Made by a program: the position numbers and the translations under genes
From: Roseibium sp. TrichSKD4
Lineage (GTDB): Bacteria; Pseudomonadota; Alphaproteobacteria; Rhizobiales; Stappiaceae
Length of the DNA: 50,065 nt
Reading direction: 5' to 3'
Assembly (NCBI RefSeq): GCF_000148725.1
Contig: NZ_GL476300.1
Coordinates: forward strand, 79,547-129,611
Part shown: positions 26,554 through 35,613 of the stretch, piece by piece
How the letters are laid out: every line of letters begins with the position of its first letter
Position numbering within the stretch: position 1 is the first letter of the stretch
The notes under the pieces: generated by a model
What the model saw: the letters and a program-made list of their open reading frames with translations, nothing else
What the model was told of the DNA's origin: nothing
Databases searched by the model: none

Positions 26554-28031
26554 CAGTCGTACTGCTCACGATATTTGCGCACGATGTAAAGTGCTACGAA
26601 ATTCAGGCAAAGCGTTGCGATGAACAGGGTCATACCCAGTGCAAAGGCAACCAGAGCAACCGGAGATGCAAAGTCAGCATCACCCGTCAACTGGCTTACG
26701 ATCTTGGCAGTCACCGTGGTCATCGCTTCGAAGGGGTTGAGGCTCAATCGTGCCGCCGCCCCTGCCCCGAGAACCACAATCATGGTCTCACCGATGGCAC
26801 GAGAGGCCGCCAGCAGGATTGCCCCCACAATGCCTGGAAGCGCTGCGGGCAGAATAACCTGTTTCACGGTTTCCGACTTCGTGGCTCCCAAACCATAGGA
26901 CCCATCCCGCATCGCTTGAGGCACGGCATTGATAATGTCGTCAGACAAAGAGCTGACGAATGGGATCAACATGATGCCCATCACAAGACCTGCGGTCATG
27001 ACGGCGGTTCCAGCCTTCATGATGCCAACACCTTCGTCGCCAAAGACGGACAGAAGAAGCGGGCCAACCGTGAGAAGGGCGAAGAGGCCGTATACAATCG
27101 TTGGAATACCCGCCAGAATTTCCAGAAGTGGCTTGGCGATAGACCGGACCCGCGGGCTCGCATATTCTGAAAGGTAGACGGCGGCAAACAGTCCGATTGG
27201 AACCGCAACGGCCAATGCAACAACCGAGATGTAAATCGTACCCCATAGAAGCGGCAGGATGCCGAGTTCAGATGCGCCGCCCCGCTCTGAGAAACTGGGT
27301 GCCCAGGTCGTACCGGTGAAGAAATCCAGAGCTGGATAGAGCCGGAAGAATTCGTAGGTGTTGAACACCAGTGACAACACAATTCCAATTGTGGTCAGGA
27401 TCGCGATAGAAGCCGCGCCGACCAACAATGCTCGAACGCCTTGCTCGACTGTGTTTCGGGCGCGGAATTCCGGGGTTGTTTCCTTCAGTCCCCAGAGCGC
27501 GCCGATGACGGCAATTGTTAGGACCACAATGGTCATGAACAGATTGCCGGTGGAGTTGAGAACCCGATATTCTTGAGCTGCCCGTAGGATCGGCTGCGTG
27601 ATCTGGGACGTCACAATCTGGCCGGCGTCTTTCAGCCGCTGAGTCACATCTGCCACGTCCGCGCGTGCATTTCTGGCAAACTCTTCATCCATGTCACCTT
27701 GGGCAACAGCATTATCAAGGCCAGAGGCTGCACGATGAACTTCAGCCAAGACGAGGCCACGAGACGACCCTTCAGCGATCTCGCTGTCCGGGATCATACC
27801 GGACACGACGCCATTGACGTAGAATGGCTGAGCAAGCAGCCAAATTATCAAAATGATAAACGCTGGGACCGCTGCCTTCATGGCAACGTTCGTTCCGTAA
27901 TAGGACGGAAGAGAATGCAGCTTTGATCGCTGCCCCCCTACGCTGGCCAGCGCGCGCGATCGGCCAACAGTGTAACTGATCGCAGCAAGTGCAAGCACGA
28001 TCAAGACGAGCCAGAACAACGGCATTTGCAT
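26553..28031 (-). CDS. pstC: Phosphate ABC transporter permease PstC
   Basis: Inner-membrane channel subunit, 492 residues with a long N-terminal region: two helices and an intervening periplasmic domain of about 120 residues before the conserved core. The EAA loop is LGATKSETVKQVILPAALPG. Like PstA, this is the extended alphaproteobacterial type. ATG 28025 is an alternative start. It is preceded by a GC-rich hairpin that separates it from pstS. Confidence 0.94.
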   Translation of the reverse strand: MQMPLFWLVLIVLALAAISYTVGRSRALASVGGQRSKLHSLPSYYGTNVAMKAAVPAFIILIIWLLAQPFYVNGVVSGMIPDSEIAEGSSRGLVLAEVHRAASGLDNAVAQGDMDEEFARNARADVADVTQRLKDAGQIVTSQITQPILRAAQEYRVLNSTGNLFMTIVVLTIAVIGALWGLKETTPEFRARNTVEQGVRALLVGAASIAILTTIGIVLSLVFNTYEFFRLYPALDFFTGTTWAPSFSERGGASELGILPLLWGTIYISVVALAVAVPIGLFAAVYLSEYASPRVRSIAKPLLEILAGIPTIVYGLFALLTVGPLLLSVFGDEGVGIMKAGTAVMTAGLVMGIMLIPFVSSLSDDIINAVPQAMRDGSYGLGATKSETVKQVILPAALPGIVGAILLAASRAIGETMIVVLGAGAAARLSLNPFEAMTTVTAKIVSQLTGDADFASPVALVAFALGMTLFIATLCLNFVALYIVRKYREQYD

Positions 28032-28064
28032 CCCCGCATGACTTTTAATTTGCCCCGAAAAGGG

Positions 28065-28091
28065 AAAGGGCGGCGATCACCACCGCCCTTT
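28065..28091 (-). terminator. Attenuator-like hairpin between pstS and pstC
   Basis: On the minus strand AAAGGGCGG pairs with CCGCCCTTT (9 bp, 9-nt loop), followed by CCCTTTT. A second small hairpin (CAAGCC/GGCTTG, 28097-28112) lies just after the pstS stop codon. Partial termination here would give more PstS than permease. Confidence 0.7.
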
Positions 28092-28114
28092 TAAAACAAG
28101 CCGACTGGCTTGAA

Positions 28115-29152
28115 TTACTTCATGGTTTCTTCTGCAGAAATGGAAGCTTGGGTCGCTGCCAGCTCAGGGTCTGCAACCAAGCCATATTGAGCCAGAGGGC
28201 CTTGCGGGCCAGCGATTTCGTCAGCTGTGAAGAACTGAGCGTACTCTTTCAGACCAGGGATAACGCCGATGTGCGCCTTCTTGACGTAGAAGAACAGCGG
28301 GCGAGAAACCGGGTAAGTGCCAGTTGCAATGGTCTCGGTGGACGGTGCCACGTCAGACATCGTTGCAACTTTCAGCTTGTCGGTGTTGTTCTCGTAAAAC
28401 GCCAGACCGAATACACCAACACCGTTCGGGTTGGAGTCGATGCGTGCCAGTGTCTCTGTGTAGTCGCCGTCAATGTCTACAGACTTGCCGTCTGTACGAA
28501 CTGCAAGGCATGCGTCTTCAGCGTCGTCTTCAGACATTCCGCCGTCCATCATGGCTTTCATTGCGCCAGACTCTTCACAGCCAACGAGGAGAACTTTCTC
28601 TTCGAAGACTTCACGAGTGCCGTGCTTTGTGCCCGGGATGAAAGCAGCGATTTCGACGTCCGGCAGGGAAGCGTCAACTTCGGACCACTTGTTGTACGGG
28701 TTGTCAACGATCTGGCCGTCTTTCAGGACCTTCGGAGCAAGGGCATTGTGCCACTGTACCGGAGTGAAAGCAGTGAAGGCCGGGCCGTCTTTTTGAGATG
28801 CGAAAACGATCCCATCGTAGCCGATGCGAACTTCGATGATGTCAGTAACACCGTTTTCAGCACAGGCTTTGATTTCTTTTTCGCGGATTTTGCGGGAAGC
28901 GTTTGCAACGTCGATGGTGTTCTCACCAACGCCTTCGCAGAAGCGCTTCAGACCGGAAGAAGAGCCGCCGGACTCAACAACTGGTGTCGGGAAATCTGTG
29001 TTTTCACCAAAAGCTTCAGCAACGATGGAAGCATAAGGCAGAACAGTGGAAGAACCTGCAACCTGTACCTGATCACGTGCCTGAGCAGCACCAGCGAAGG
29101 AAACAGAAGCAGCGGCAACAGCGGCTACGCTAACGAGGGTCGTAAATTTCAC
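28115..29152 (-). CDS. pstS: Phosphate-binding protein PstS
   Basis: Periplasmic phosphate receptor of the Pst importer. From the GTG at 29152 it has 345 residues with a signal peptide (KFTTLVSVAAVAAASVSFAGAAQA, cleaved before RDQVQVAG). The phosphate loops are AGSSTVLPYASIVAE and SGGSSSGLKRF. A TTG at 29176 also opens the frame, but AAGGGAG seven nt before the GTG is a strong ribosome site and the GTG gives the proper signal peptide. A Pho-box-like repeat lies about 100 nt upstream. Confidence 0.94.
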   Translation of the reverse strand: MKFTTLVSVAAVAAASVSFAGAAQARDQVQVAGSSTVLPYASIVAEAFGENTDFPTPVVESGGSSSGLKRFCEGVGENTIDVANASRKIREKEIKACAENGVTDIIEVRIGYDGIVFASQKDGPAFTAFTPVQWHNALAPKVLKDGQIVDNPYNKWSEVDASLPDVEIAAFIPGTKHGTREVFEEKVLLVGCEESGAMKAMMDGGMSEDDAEDACLAVRTDGKSVDIDGDYTETLARIDSNPNGVGVFGLAFYENNTDKLKVATMSDVAPSTETIATGTYPVSRPLFFYVKKAHIGVIPGLKEYAQFFTADEIAGPQGPLAQYGLVADPELAATQASISAEETMK

Positions 29153-29249
29153 TTGACCACTCCCTTTGAATGTCAAGGTTTTAAGATCAATCGGCGGGTT
29201 GTCAAAAACCCGAACGATGGCGCGACCGTAGACTTCGCACGTGAGACTT

Positions 29250-29280
29250 CTATGACGAATTTCTATCAGTTTTATGACAG
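29250..29280 (-). promoter_or_regulatory. Pho box (PhoB-binding repeats) for pstSCAB
   Basis: On the minus strand CTGTCATAAAACTGATAG is followed by AAATTCGTCAT, i.e. three heptamers at 11-bp intervals: CTGTCAT (perfect), CTGATAG (4 of 7) and TCGTCAT (5 of 7). PhoB binds such direct repeats in proteobacteria. The position, about 100 nt before the pstS start, is right. Confidence 0.75.
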
Positions 29281-29306
29281 TATAAGCTATTGATTTATAA
29301 CAATTA

Positions 29307-29328
29307 TTAAAACCTGATCCAAATCAGG
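29307..29328 (-). terminator. Terminator of phoR
   Basis: On the minus strand CCTGAT-TTGG-ATCAGG is followed by TTTTAATAAT, a compact 6-bp Rho-independent terminator about 130 nt after the phoR stop. It separates phoR from the Pho-box-driven pst operon. Confidence 0.75.
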
Positions 29329-29456
29329 CAGAGAATCCCCGTCATATTTGTGTCAAGCTCAGCAACAATTGCCTTTTCCACCAGACCTGGCAGAACCTGC
29401 ATTTGCTTGCCCGGCTAAGCTACTGGCACCTCTATGCATACATTAAATGAAGTGAG

Positions 29457-30773
29457 TTATGGGAACTCGACAGTGAAGGTGGATCCCTCACCCGGTGTGC
29501 TGTTGACGTCCAATCGTGCGCGATGGCGCGCGAGAATGTGCTTTACGATGGCAAGCCCGAGGCCGGTTCCCTTCATCGCCCGACTGGAATCAACGTCGAC
29601 CCGATAAAAGCGCTCCGTGAGCCGTGGCAGATGCTCTGACGCAATCCCTTCGCCATAATCTCGAACGCTCAGGGAAGTTCCACTCATGGATGAGCCATTA
29701 TCCGATGATGCGATGCTCACCTCTACCCGCTTGCCGGACATGCCATATTTCAGCGCGTTTTCGACGAGGTTCTCCGAAACTTGTATCAACTCATCCCGAT
29801 CACCTTTCACGACAACAGATGTTTCAGGAAACTGGACACTGATTTCCATATCCAGTTCACGCGCCAGTGGCGCCATGGCATCTGCCGTGTGACGCACAAC
29901 TTCGACCAGATCGACGTCCTTGTCCGGCTTCACATGCGCTTTCAGCTCAATACGCGAGAGGGACAGAATATCATCAATAAGGCGGCGCATTCGGCCAGCC
30001 TGTTCAAACATGATGGAAAGAAACCGCTCCCGCGCATCTGGATCGTCTTTCGCCGGTCCCTGTAGAGTTTCAATGAAACCGGCAAGTGAAGCCAATGGCG
30101 TGCGCAACTCGTGGCTGGCGTTCGCCACAAAATCCGTCCGCATCCGTTCAAGTCGGCGTTGCTCGGTCATATCGGAAATCACGACAAGAACAAAATCCGG
30201 TATCGCTCTTCTTCCAGCAGCAACGCGATTGCCAGGCAGGTAAATCGGGGCAAGGCTCGCTTCATACCAAGCCTCGGTCGGCACCTTTTCCATCCAGACA
30301 ATCCGTTCAGACGACGCCGAAGTCGCGACACGGTCAAATGCCTCCAGCAAGCTGGGCGCCCTCAGGGAAAAGGACAAGGGGTCGCCCACCCGACCTACAC
30401 CGAAGGTTTTTTCAGCTGCTGCATTCATATACCGGGTGACGCCCTTGCCATCTGCAATGACGCATGGGCTCGACAGCGCATCCACCGTGACCTTCATTCC
30501 CGTTCCGGGCCACACCCGGCCAATTTCGCGGCGAGGCGCGAGGTTAGGCGGAGCGGGCTTTGAGCGCCGCGGTGTCAGAAGAATGGCGAGCGCCAATATG
30601 CAAAAGGCAGTCAATGCCGTCGATTCGGGAATGTCGTAACGCGCGACTGCAATGAGGCAGAGCACAGCACTTGCGATCAAAACCAGCCAAGCATCCCTGA
30701 GTTTACGATATGTCGTTGGTCTGTTGTCTTCTGGCAAAGTGCTGGGCGTTTGTTCGTTTTCCGATTCTGGCAT
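29457..30773 (-). CDS. phoR: Phosphate regulon sensor histidine kinase PhoR
   Basis: Membrane sensor that phosphorylates PhoB when phosphate is scarce. The 438-residue protein has two N-terminal helices (about 30-65), a PAS domain (about 100-195, DALSSPCVIADGKGVTRYMN...), the HisKA motif NASHELRTPLASL with His221, and an ATPase domain ending GTGLGLAIVKHIL. No sizeable periplasmic domain, as usual for PhoR. It heads the pho block; phoR-pstSCAB-phoU-phoB is the usual order in rhizobia and relatives. A GGGAG site precedes the ATG. Confidence 0.95.
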   Translation of the reverse strand: MPESENEQTPSTLPEDNRPTTYRKLRDAWLVLIASAVLCLIAVARYDIPESTALTAFCILALAILLTPRRSKPAPPNLAPRREIGRVWPGTGMKVTVDALSSPCVIADGKGVTRYMNAAAEKTFGVGRVGDPLSFSLRAPSLLEAFDRVATSASSERIVWMEKVPTEAWYEASLAPIYLPGNRVAAGRRAIPDFVLVVISDMTEQRRLERMRTDFVANASHELRTPLASLAGFIETLQGPAKDDPDARERFLSIMFEQAGRMRRLIDDILSLSRIELKAHVKPDKDVDLVEVVRHTADAMAPLARELDMEISVQFPETSVVVKGDRDELIQVSENLVENALKYGMSGKRVEVSIASSDNGSSMSGTSLSVRDYGEGIASEHLPRLTERFYRVDVDSSRAMKGTGLGLAIVKHILARHRARLDVNSTPGEGSTFTVEFP

Positions 30774-30897
30774 TTACGCGTCACTCCCGCCAATCGGCCT
30801 TGCCCGACAATCCGCCTTACTTCGCTGTCTAATAAATAACATGCGGAATGAAGTCACTAATTTACTTTGAATAGGACGTTCAGTTACCACGGCTTCC

Positions 30898-30915
30898 ATG
30901 TCACATACATGACAG
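30898..30915 (-). promoter_or_regulatory. Possible Pho box upstream of phoR
   Basis: On the minus strand CTGTCATGTATGTGACAT contains a perfect CTGTCAT and, 11 bp on, GTGACAT (5 of 7). It lies about 125 bp before the phoR start. It is also a partial dyad, so a different regulator is possible. Confidence 0.4.
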
Positions 30916-30959
30916 AGTGCTGCAAATTTTGGTCAATCACTCGGTGCATATGCGTGAGG

Positions 30960-31451
30960 TCAGGCCCGTTTTGCCTCGCGGGCAGAATGAGACAGGTTTG
31001 CCAACATTAATGGCCAACCATTTTGACTATTCATGAAGTCGCGGAAACGCGCGCCATTTGGCCCATGGCGAATGAACTCGCTGTGAGAAATTTCAAGCCG
31101 GGTTCCTGTCTCCCCTGCAGATCGAAACTGGATCATCACACGGCTGGCGGCCAATGGATCGGCAATAGGCTCACAATTTGGCGCAACTTGCCACGAGAGC
31201 CGGAGAAAAAGAGGCGGTTCGATAGACAAGATAGTGCCCCACACCCTGTGCGCCCCGGAAGGTGCAAGCTCGTAACACACCCCGCCCGCATAAGGCTCGA
31301 TGGCAACTTCGCTCACCGGTTCAGGTCGGGCCAGGTTGGAGCTGAACGGGCTGAACCACCAACGAGCTGGAGTATCCACCACCAACGCAAAAGCCGCATC
31401 CCGGGAAATGGGAAGAAAACACTCGAAGTCAATCTCGTCGCCGCCGCTCAT
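30960..31451 (-). CDS. SRPBCC (START/Bet v1-like) domain protein
   Basis: 163-residue single-domain protein with the AHSA1-type SRPBCC pattern: N-terminal ISRDAAFALVVDTPARWWFSPFS, central EPYAGGVCYEL...GTILSIEPPLFLRLSWQ, and C-terminal GTRLEISHSEF...MNSQNGWPLMLANL. Such proteins enclose hydrophobic ligands; no substrate can be read. It appears to stand alone between phoR and the MBL hydrolase. Confidence 0.78.
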   Translation of the reverse strand: MSGGDEIDFECFLPISRDAAFALVVDTPARWWFSPFSSNLARPEPVSEVAIEPYAGGVCYELAPSGAHRVWGTILSIEPPLFLRLSWQVAPNCEPIADPLAASRVMIQFRSAGETGTRLEISHSEFIRHGPNGARFRDFMNSQNGWPLMLANLSHSAREAKRA

Positions 31452-31745
31452 GTGGTTTTGATCTCACCCCAAATTTAATGAGAAGGCCGGAAGAAACATC
31501 CCGAAAGGACTTTATCGCGGCTTGAACACCTAAATCGATTTAGCCGAATGGACGCATTTTCTCCTTTTTCATTATCATTTCTATATCACGCATCTCTTTT
31601 TCAACGGCTATTCCGTCTGCTGCCGGAAGTTTCACATTCCAACACTCATAATTGGCTGTTTTTTGATGACAGATCGAGGCGCTACATTGCATGAAAGAGT
31701 TAGTTTCAGGCCTAAAAAAAACCAACATCAATAGAGGTGACCGGA

Positions 31746-32645
31746 GTGCAACACGATCGACAGTTTGATCCGAACTATGGCTCGGCCGTGGAAGTCGCGG
31801 ACGGCATACGTCGCTTAACGGCCCCCAACGCGAGCCCCTTCACCTTTCACGGCACGAACACATACCTCATTGGCACAGGTTCACTGACGGTGATTGATCC
31901 CGGCCCCGCTGATCCAAAACACATTGAGACAATCGTGAGCGCTGCTAAAGGTCAGAAAATTGACCGGATTTTGGTGTCTCATACCCATGTCGATCATTCG
32001 CCGGGCGCGATCCTACTAAAGGAGAGAACAGGGGCAACCGTCATCGGCTGTGGGCCGCATGTCCCAGCACGGCCGCTTGGGCTAGGTGAAACAAATGCGC
32101 TTGATGCCAGCGGCGACAAAACTTTCAAAGCAGACCACGAAGTTTGTGATGGCGAATTTCTCGATTGCGGTGGGTATAGGATCGAGCCCCTGTCAACGCC
32201 CGGCCATACCGAGAACCATCTCTGCTTTGCGATTTCCGGCAGCCCTTACCTCTTTTCAGCAGATCATGTGATGGCTTGGTCAACGTCTATAGTCGCCCCG
32301 CCGGACGGCAGTATGCGCGCTTATATGGCATCGCTAGACAAGATGCTGGAGCGCGGAGAGACCACCTATTTTCCCGGACATGGCGGACCAGTGCGCGATG
32401 CGTCAGCGTACGTGTCTGACCTCAAAGAGCATCGTCACAAGCGCGAAGCCTCAATTCGGGCAAGGCTCGGAAACGACCCAATCAGCATCTCGGATCTGGT
32501 TGACGCGATTTATGAGGATTTGCCACCCAATTTGAAACCGGCAGCCGCACTTTCTGTTTTTGCGCAGCTGGAAGACTTGGTGGAACGCCAGATTGCTAAA
32601 GCAAATCCTGACATCACGCTGACTGCCCGGTACTCGGCGCTATGA
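31746..32645 (+). CDS. Metallo-beta-lactamase-fold hydrolase
   Basis: Cytoplasmic Zn-dependent hydrolase, about 299 residues. The first metal motif HTHVDH (79-84) is followed by the other ligands in LSTPGHTENHLCF, FSADHVMAW and YFPGHGGPV, so a binuclear site is complete. The C-terminal REASIRARLGNDPISISDLVDAIYEDLP segment is the winged-helix extension of the LACTB2/RNase Z-like branch. The GTG at 31746 has GAGGTGA about 5-9 nt upstream; a GTG at 31737 also opens the frame. Substrate unknown; LACTB2-like proteins act on RNA or thioesters. Confidence 0.85.
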   Translation: MQHDRQFDPNYGSAVEVADGIRRLTAPNASPFTFHGTNTYLIGTGSLTVIDPGPADPKHIETIVSAAKGQKIDRILVSHTHVDHSPGAILLKERTGATVIGCGPHVPARPLGLGETNALDASGDKTFKADHEVCDGEFLDCGGYRIEPLSTPGHTENHLCFAISGSPYLFSADHVMAWSTSIVAPPDGSMRAYMASLDKMLERGETTYFPGHGGPVRDASAYVSDLKEHRHKREASIRARLGNDPISISDLVDAIYEDLPPNLKPAAALSVFAQLEDLVERQIAKANPDITLTARYSAL

Positions 32646-32681
32646 GGAACGCAAAAGAATAACGGGCGACCTGAGCGTTTC

Positions 32682-33692
32682 TTACCCTGCAAAGGTCTCA
32701 GGACCAAAGTCCTGTTCCGGCTCAATCGTGTCTTCGCCTTCGAAATAGGGTTTGAATCCGGGAACTGGTAATGTTCCTAGTTCATCATCGGAAACTTCAG
32801 ATGCATTTTCCTCGTCAACCTCTTCTTCCTCGAGAACCGCTACTTGTTCCAAATCTCCATAAGTGGAGAGAAGGACCGCATCGACCCGGGCCAAGAGATT
32901 GCGAATACGTCCGGAATTTCCAACAAGATCGGGCAGGTCAACACGTGACACGGACCGGATGTCCATCAAGGCCCCCACGGGATCGGGCCGAATGCGGACG
33001 GCAACATCCGATGTGAAACCGAGCACCGGGGACCGGCTCTCCAGTTGAAGACGTGTCGCGGCATCCAGCAAATCCAGTGGCAGTTCGCTTGTCAGCGCCC
33101 AGCCCTCTTCTTTAGCTGCTTCATGCACGGCCGCATGTAACCGTGCAGGCGGTATCCGATAACGGCGCGGGACAATGTCCGGATAAAGCTGTCTCTGGAG
33201 CTCAGCCTTTGTCCCATCATCTTTGCTCAGCGCCGCTGGGGCTACGCCGCTCATGTGGCTGAACCAGTTTCCGATAACCGTGTTCAATGGATGGACGTCA
33301 TTTGAAGTCACCATCTGGATCTGCGGCGGGTCATCTGGATTGGTCGCTAAATCAGGCACCGGCGGCGAAGTCCGGAAGAGTGCAAGCGTCGCAATCACCG
33401 GCGCAAGCGCGATCACGCCCGCCAAGACACCCCAAATGGCAGAGGCATATCCAAAGCCGCCGCGGGACCAAAGACCAGCCAGAGCCATCAACCCCAGACA
33501 AATTGCCCCCCAACCCAAAATGGCTGCGATCAGGACCGACAACAGCATTGTTGTGGGTTCCACCATTCCAAAACGTTGAAAAACAACCGCCAACAAACCG
33601 ACAGGGATTGCCAGATTGCCAAGCAATCGGCTGTATTTTGCCGCTGTTGATCGATAGGCCGGGTAGAGTTTCATCTTCCGGAAATGTGCCAT
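32682..33692 (-). CDS. DUF1499 domain membrane protein
   Basis: A 336-residue protein with an N-terminal membrane part (three to four helices, about residues 25-115, including LGNLAIPVGLLAVVF and GWGAICLGLMALAGLW) and a soluble DUF1499 domain (about 140-290) showing LLDAATRLQLESRSPVLGF and VAVRIRPDPVGALMDIRSVSRV...DLVGNSGRIRNLL. An acidic tail closes the protein. DUF1499 has no known activity. The start is uncertain: 33692 (MAHFRKM) and 33674 (MKLYPAY) are both reasonable; the frame is open to 33770. Confidence 0.78.
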   Translation of the reverse strand: MAHFRKMKLYPAYRSTAAKYSRLLGNLAIPVGLLAVVFQRFGMVEPTTMLLSVLIAAILGWGAICLGLMALAGLWSRGGFGYASAIWGVLAGVIALAPVIATLALFRTSPPVPDLATNPDDPPQIQMVTSNDVHPLNTVIGNWFSHMSGVAPAALSKDDGTKAELQRQLYPDIVPRRYRIPPARLHAAVHEAAKEEGWALTSELPLDLLDAATRLQLESRSPVLGFTSDVAVRIRPDPVGALMDIRSVSRVDLPDLVGNSGRIRNLLARVDAVLLSTYGDLEQVAVLEEEEVDEENASEVSDDELGTLPVPGFKPYFEGEDTIEPEQDFGPETFAG

Positions 33693-34045
33693 TGCTGATT
33701 TCAGACAAGGGTGAGTGGTACCATCACACCCGTTCAAACCGAAGAGAAAACTCGCAGATTTTGTGATCACCTACTGGGTTTAGCCTTTCGCCAAAAAGTC
33801 TAAAACCTGAGCAGAAAGGCCATTTTCGTGTGTGGGCCCTGCTCAATCTTCCTGGAAGTCACACAAATTTATCCGTTTTGGTAACAATGCGTTATCTGAA
33901 TTGACTGGCAAATTTCTGAAAATAACAGCAATTTTATCGGTGTTAGATGGCGAAATATCTAATCGGACTTTTTTTCTCGTTTGCCACAGGATGGACTTAA
34001 TCGAGGAGCAAAAGCCCGCGCATTGCAACCAACCAGGCAAAGAAG
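33693..34045. other. AT-rich intergenic region
   Basis: About 350 nt with no gene. It is AT-rich at 33860-33980 and has a TTGACT box at 33901, a TTAGAT/ATCTAA inverted repeat (33943-33948, 33957-33962) and a seven-T run soon after. This could be promoter or leader for the small reading frame at 34046. Confidence 0.45.
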
Positions 34046-34183
34046 ATGTCTGACAAAAAAGCTCAGTCCGCATCCATCGCTTCCTCCTCGAAGAAGCTCG
34101 AGAACCAATACAAGCCGGTGGGCATTCAGGCCATTACGGCCGCAGCCCTGTGTAATCGGGGTGCACCTGCGACTGCAAAATAA
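34046..34183 (+). CDS. Possible 45-aa protein
   Basis: A short frame beginning MSDKKAQSAS and ending GAPATAK, with a polar N-terminus and a YKPVGIQAITAAAL core. It is preceded by AAGAAG right at the start codon, which is a weak ribosome site, and followed about 85 nt later by a hairpin. The lysine-rich, alanine-rich composition looks protein-like and the frame is in phase with no stop until 34181. I recognise no family, and evidence is moderate at best. Confidence 0.45.
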   Translation: MSDKKAQSASIASSSKKLENQYKPVGIQAITAAALCNRGAPATAK

Positions 34184-34265
34184 AGTCAGCGGTCTGGCGT
34201 AATGCCATTGAGCATTGTGACGTTTTCCGCTGCCCATTCTCGCTGCGAACACGCCTGACATAACC

Positions 34266-34286
34266 AAGCCGGATTTGTCCGGGCTT
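34266..34286 (+). terminator. Hairpin after the 45-aa frame
   Basis: AAGCCGGA and TCCGGGCTT pair with one bulged base and a 4-nt loop, then CGTTATT. A possible weak terminator for the small transcript; no long T-run. Confidence 0.4.
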
Positions 34287-34425
34287 CGTTATTCTGCGTC
34301 CTTAGACCGACCTTTTATTCTGCAAGTCCGCCCTTCCACCGAAGCTAAAAAGCCGATGCGGACATGTCTGCCCGCATCAAAAACTGGCATCACCTTAAAG
34401 GTGCACATATCCCACGCGCGATGCG

Positions 34426-35061
34426 TCAGGGATAAAGACGGTCTTTCGCCCAGTCATCCGAAGGATGTTCCCGTCTGAAAACAATCCGGTCATGTAGCCG
34501 GAATGGCCGATCGTGCCAAAACTCAATCTCAGTTGGCTCCAAGCGAAATCCTGACCAATGGTCCGGGCGCGGAATTTCACCAATTGCGAATTTAGCGGTG
34601 TATTTCGCAACTTCCTTTTCCAGCGCAAAGCGACTTTCCAATGAACGGGACTGCTTTGACGCCCAGGCACCAATACGGCTGCCGCGCGGACGCGACTGGT
34701 AATACTCATCGGCCTCGTCATGCTCGACTACCGAGACCGGGCCACGAACGCGCACCTGACGACGCAGGCTTTTCCAGTGGAAGCACATGGCGGCCTTGGG
34801 CGTGCTTAACAACTCCCGGCCCTTGGCGCTTTCAAAGTTCGTATAGAAAACAAACCCGCGTTCATCGAAGCCCTTGAGCAAAACCATCCGGATATTTGGC
34901 ATCCCGTCCGGGTCAACTGTGGACAGCGCTAAGGCATTCGGATCATTCAGCTCTTTAGCTTTTGCATCCTCAAGCCATTCTTCAAAAAGGAGAAATGGCT
35001 TTGATGCTTCGGTGAAGTCACCGTTTGTTAACTCTTCTGGCGAATGATTGTGGTCTGTCAT
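34426..35061 (-). CDS. pdxH: Pyridoxamine 5'-phosphate oxidase
   Basis: FMN enzyme of vitamin B6 synthesis and salvage that oxidises pyridoxine or pyridoxamine phosphate to PLP. The 211-residue protein shows [37 protein letters not shown], the [12 protein letters not shown] strand, [11 protein letters not shown] and the C-terminal [28 protein letters not shown]. The start [10 protein letters not shown] at 35061 fits the family; the open frame continues to 35124. Divergent from a lipoprotein gene with a 66-bp gap. Confidence 0.96.
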   Translation of the reverse strand: MTDHNHSPEELTNGDFTEASKPFLLFEEWLEDAKAKELNDPNALALSTVDPDGMPNIRMVLLKGFDERGFVFYTNFESAKGRELLSTPKAAMCFHWKSLRRQVRVRGPVSVVEHDEADEYYQSRPRGSRIGAWASKQSRSLESRFALEKEVAKYTAKFAIGEIPRPDHWSGFRLEPTEIEFWHDRPFRLHDRIVFRREHPSDDWAKDRLYP

Positions 35062-35127
35062 GGGAACCTGTCGAAGGACTCGATGGCAATAGCCCTTGCC
35101 AGTATGGCGGGCGCGAAAGGTCAATTT

Positions 35128-35613
35128 ATGCTTGGCAACATGTCATATACTGCGGCCAACCGAAAGATCCAGTGGCCTTCGGGAACAATCATCGGTGGAA
35201 GCCTGCTTCTGGCACTCGGACTGTCCGCATGCAGCGGCGTTTCTGTGCCTCTTGGAAGTGATGACGTTGAAACGCCCCTCCTGATCACCGGTTCAATCGA
35301 ATCCGATTCAGATGTTGCCTATGCGGACATCGACAAGCGAGATCGCGAGATCATCTCCTTGACGCTCGATTCCGCGACGATTGATCCTGCAAATGCTGTT
35401 ACTCCGGGTGAAACGCTGGTCTGGACCAATCCGGAAAGCGGGAATTCGGGCACAATCTCAGACGTCAACACGGCCTCACTCGCCGAAAATGGGTGCCTTG
35501 ATTTCAGCACCACGGCAAACACGATTGCAGGCATCAAGATCTACCGTGGCACAGCCTGCCGCGACATCTCAAAACGTCTCGTCGTTACTGCACTGGCCGC
35601 CCTCAACGCTTGA
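35128..35613 (+). CDS. Lipoprotein, RT0821/Lpp0805-like surface antigen
   Basis: 161 residues with a lipoprotein signal: hydrophobic [12 protein letters not shown] and a lipobox LSAC (Cys35). The mature part has [35 protein letters not shown] and a C-terminal CLDFSTTAN...[12 protein letters not shown] with two cysteines, matching my memory of the RT0821/Lpp0805 surface-protein family found between pdxH and dnaJ in Rhizobiales. An AAAGG site 6 nt before the ATG at 35128 supports the start; upstream in-frame ATGs give a poorer leader. Function unknown. Confidence 0.72.
   Translation: MLGNMSYTAANRKIQWPSGTIIGGSLLLALGLSACSGVSVPLGSDDVETPLLITGSIESDSDVAYADIDKRDREIISLTLDSATIDPANAVTPGETLVWTNPESGNSGTISDVNTASLAENGCLDFSTTANTIAGIKIYRGTACRDISKRLVVTALAALNA

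Larger units (their letters stand above)
29153..29456. other. Regulatory gap between phoR and pstS
   Basis: 304 nt without a coding gene. It holds the pstS Pho box, the AT-rich pstS promoter and the phoR terminator (entered separately). I see nothing else between 29330 and 29456. Confidence 0.7.

Noticed and set aside
28148-29293. Long plus-strand frame of about 380 codons over pstS
   Set aside because: Antisense to a certain gene, no family, no ribosome site; it follows from the codon pattern of pstS.
31540-31731. 63-codon minus-strand frame before the metallo-hydrolase gene
   Set aside because: No ribosome site, no recognisable family and it overlaps the hydrolase promoter/leader; coding sequence character is poor.
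34187-34425. Possible additional gene between the 45-aa frame and pdxH
   Set aside because: Frames are short, without ribosome sites or protein-like composition.
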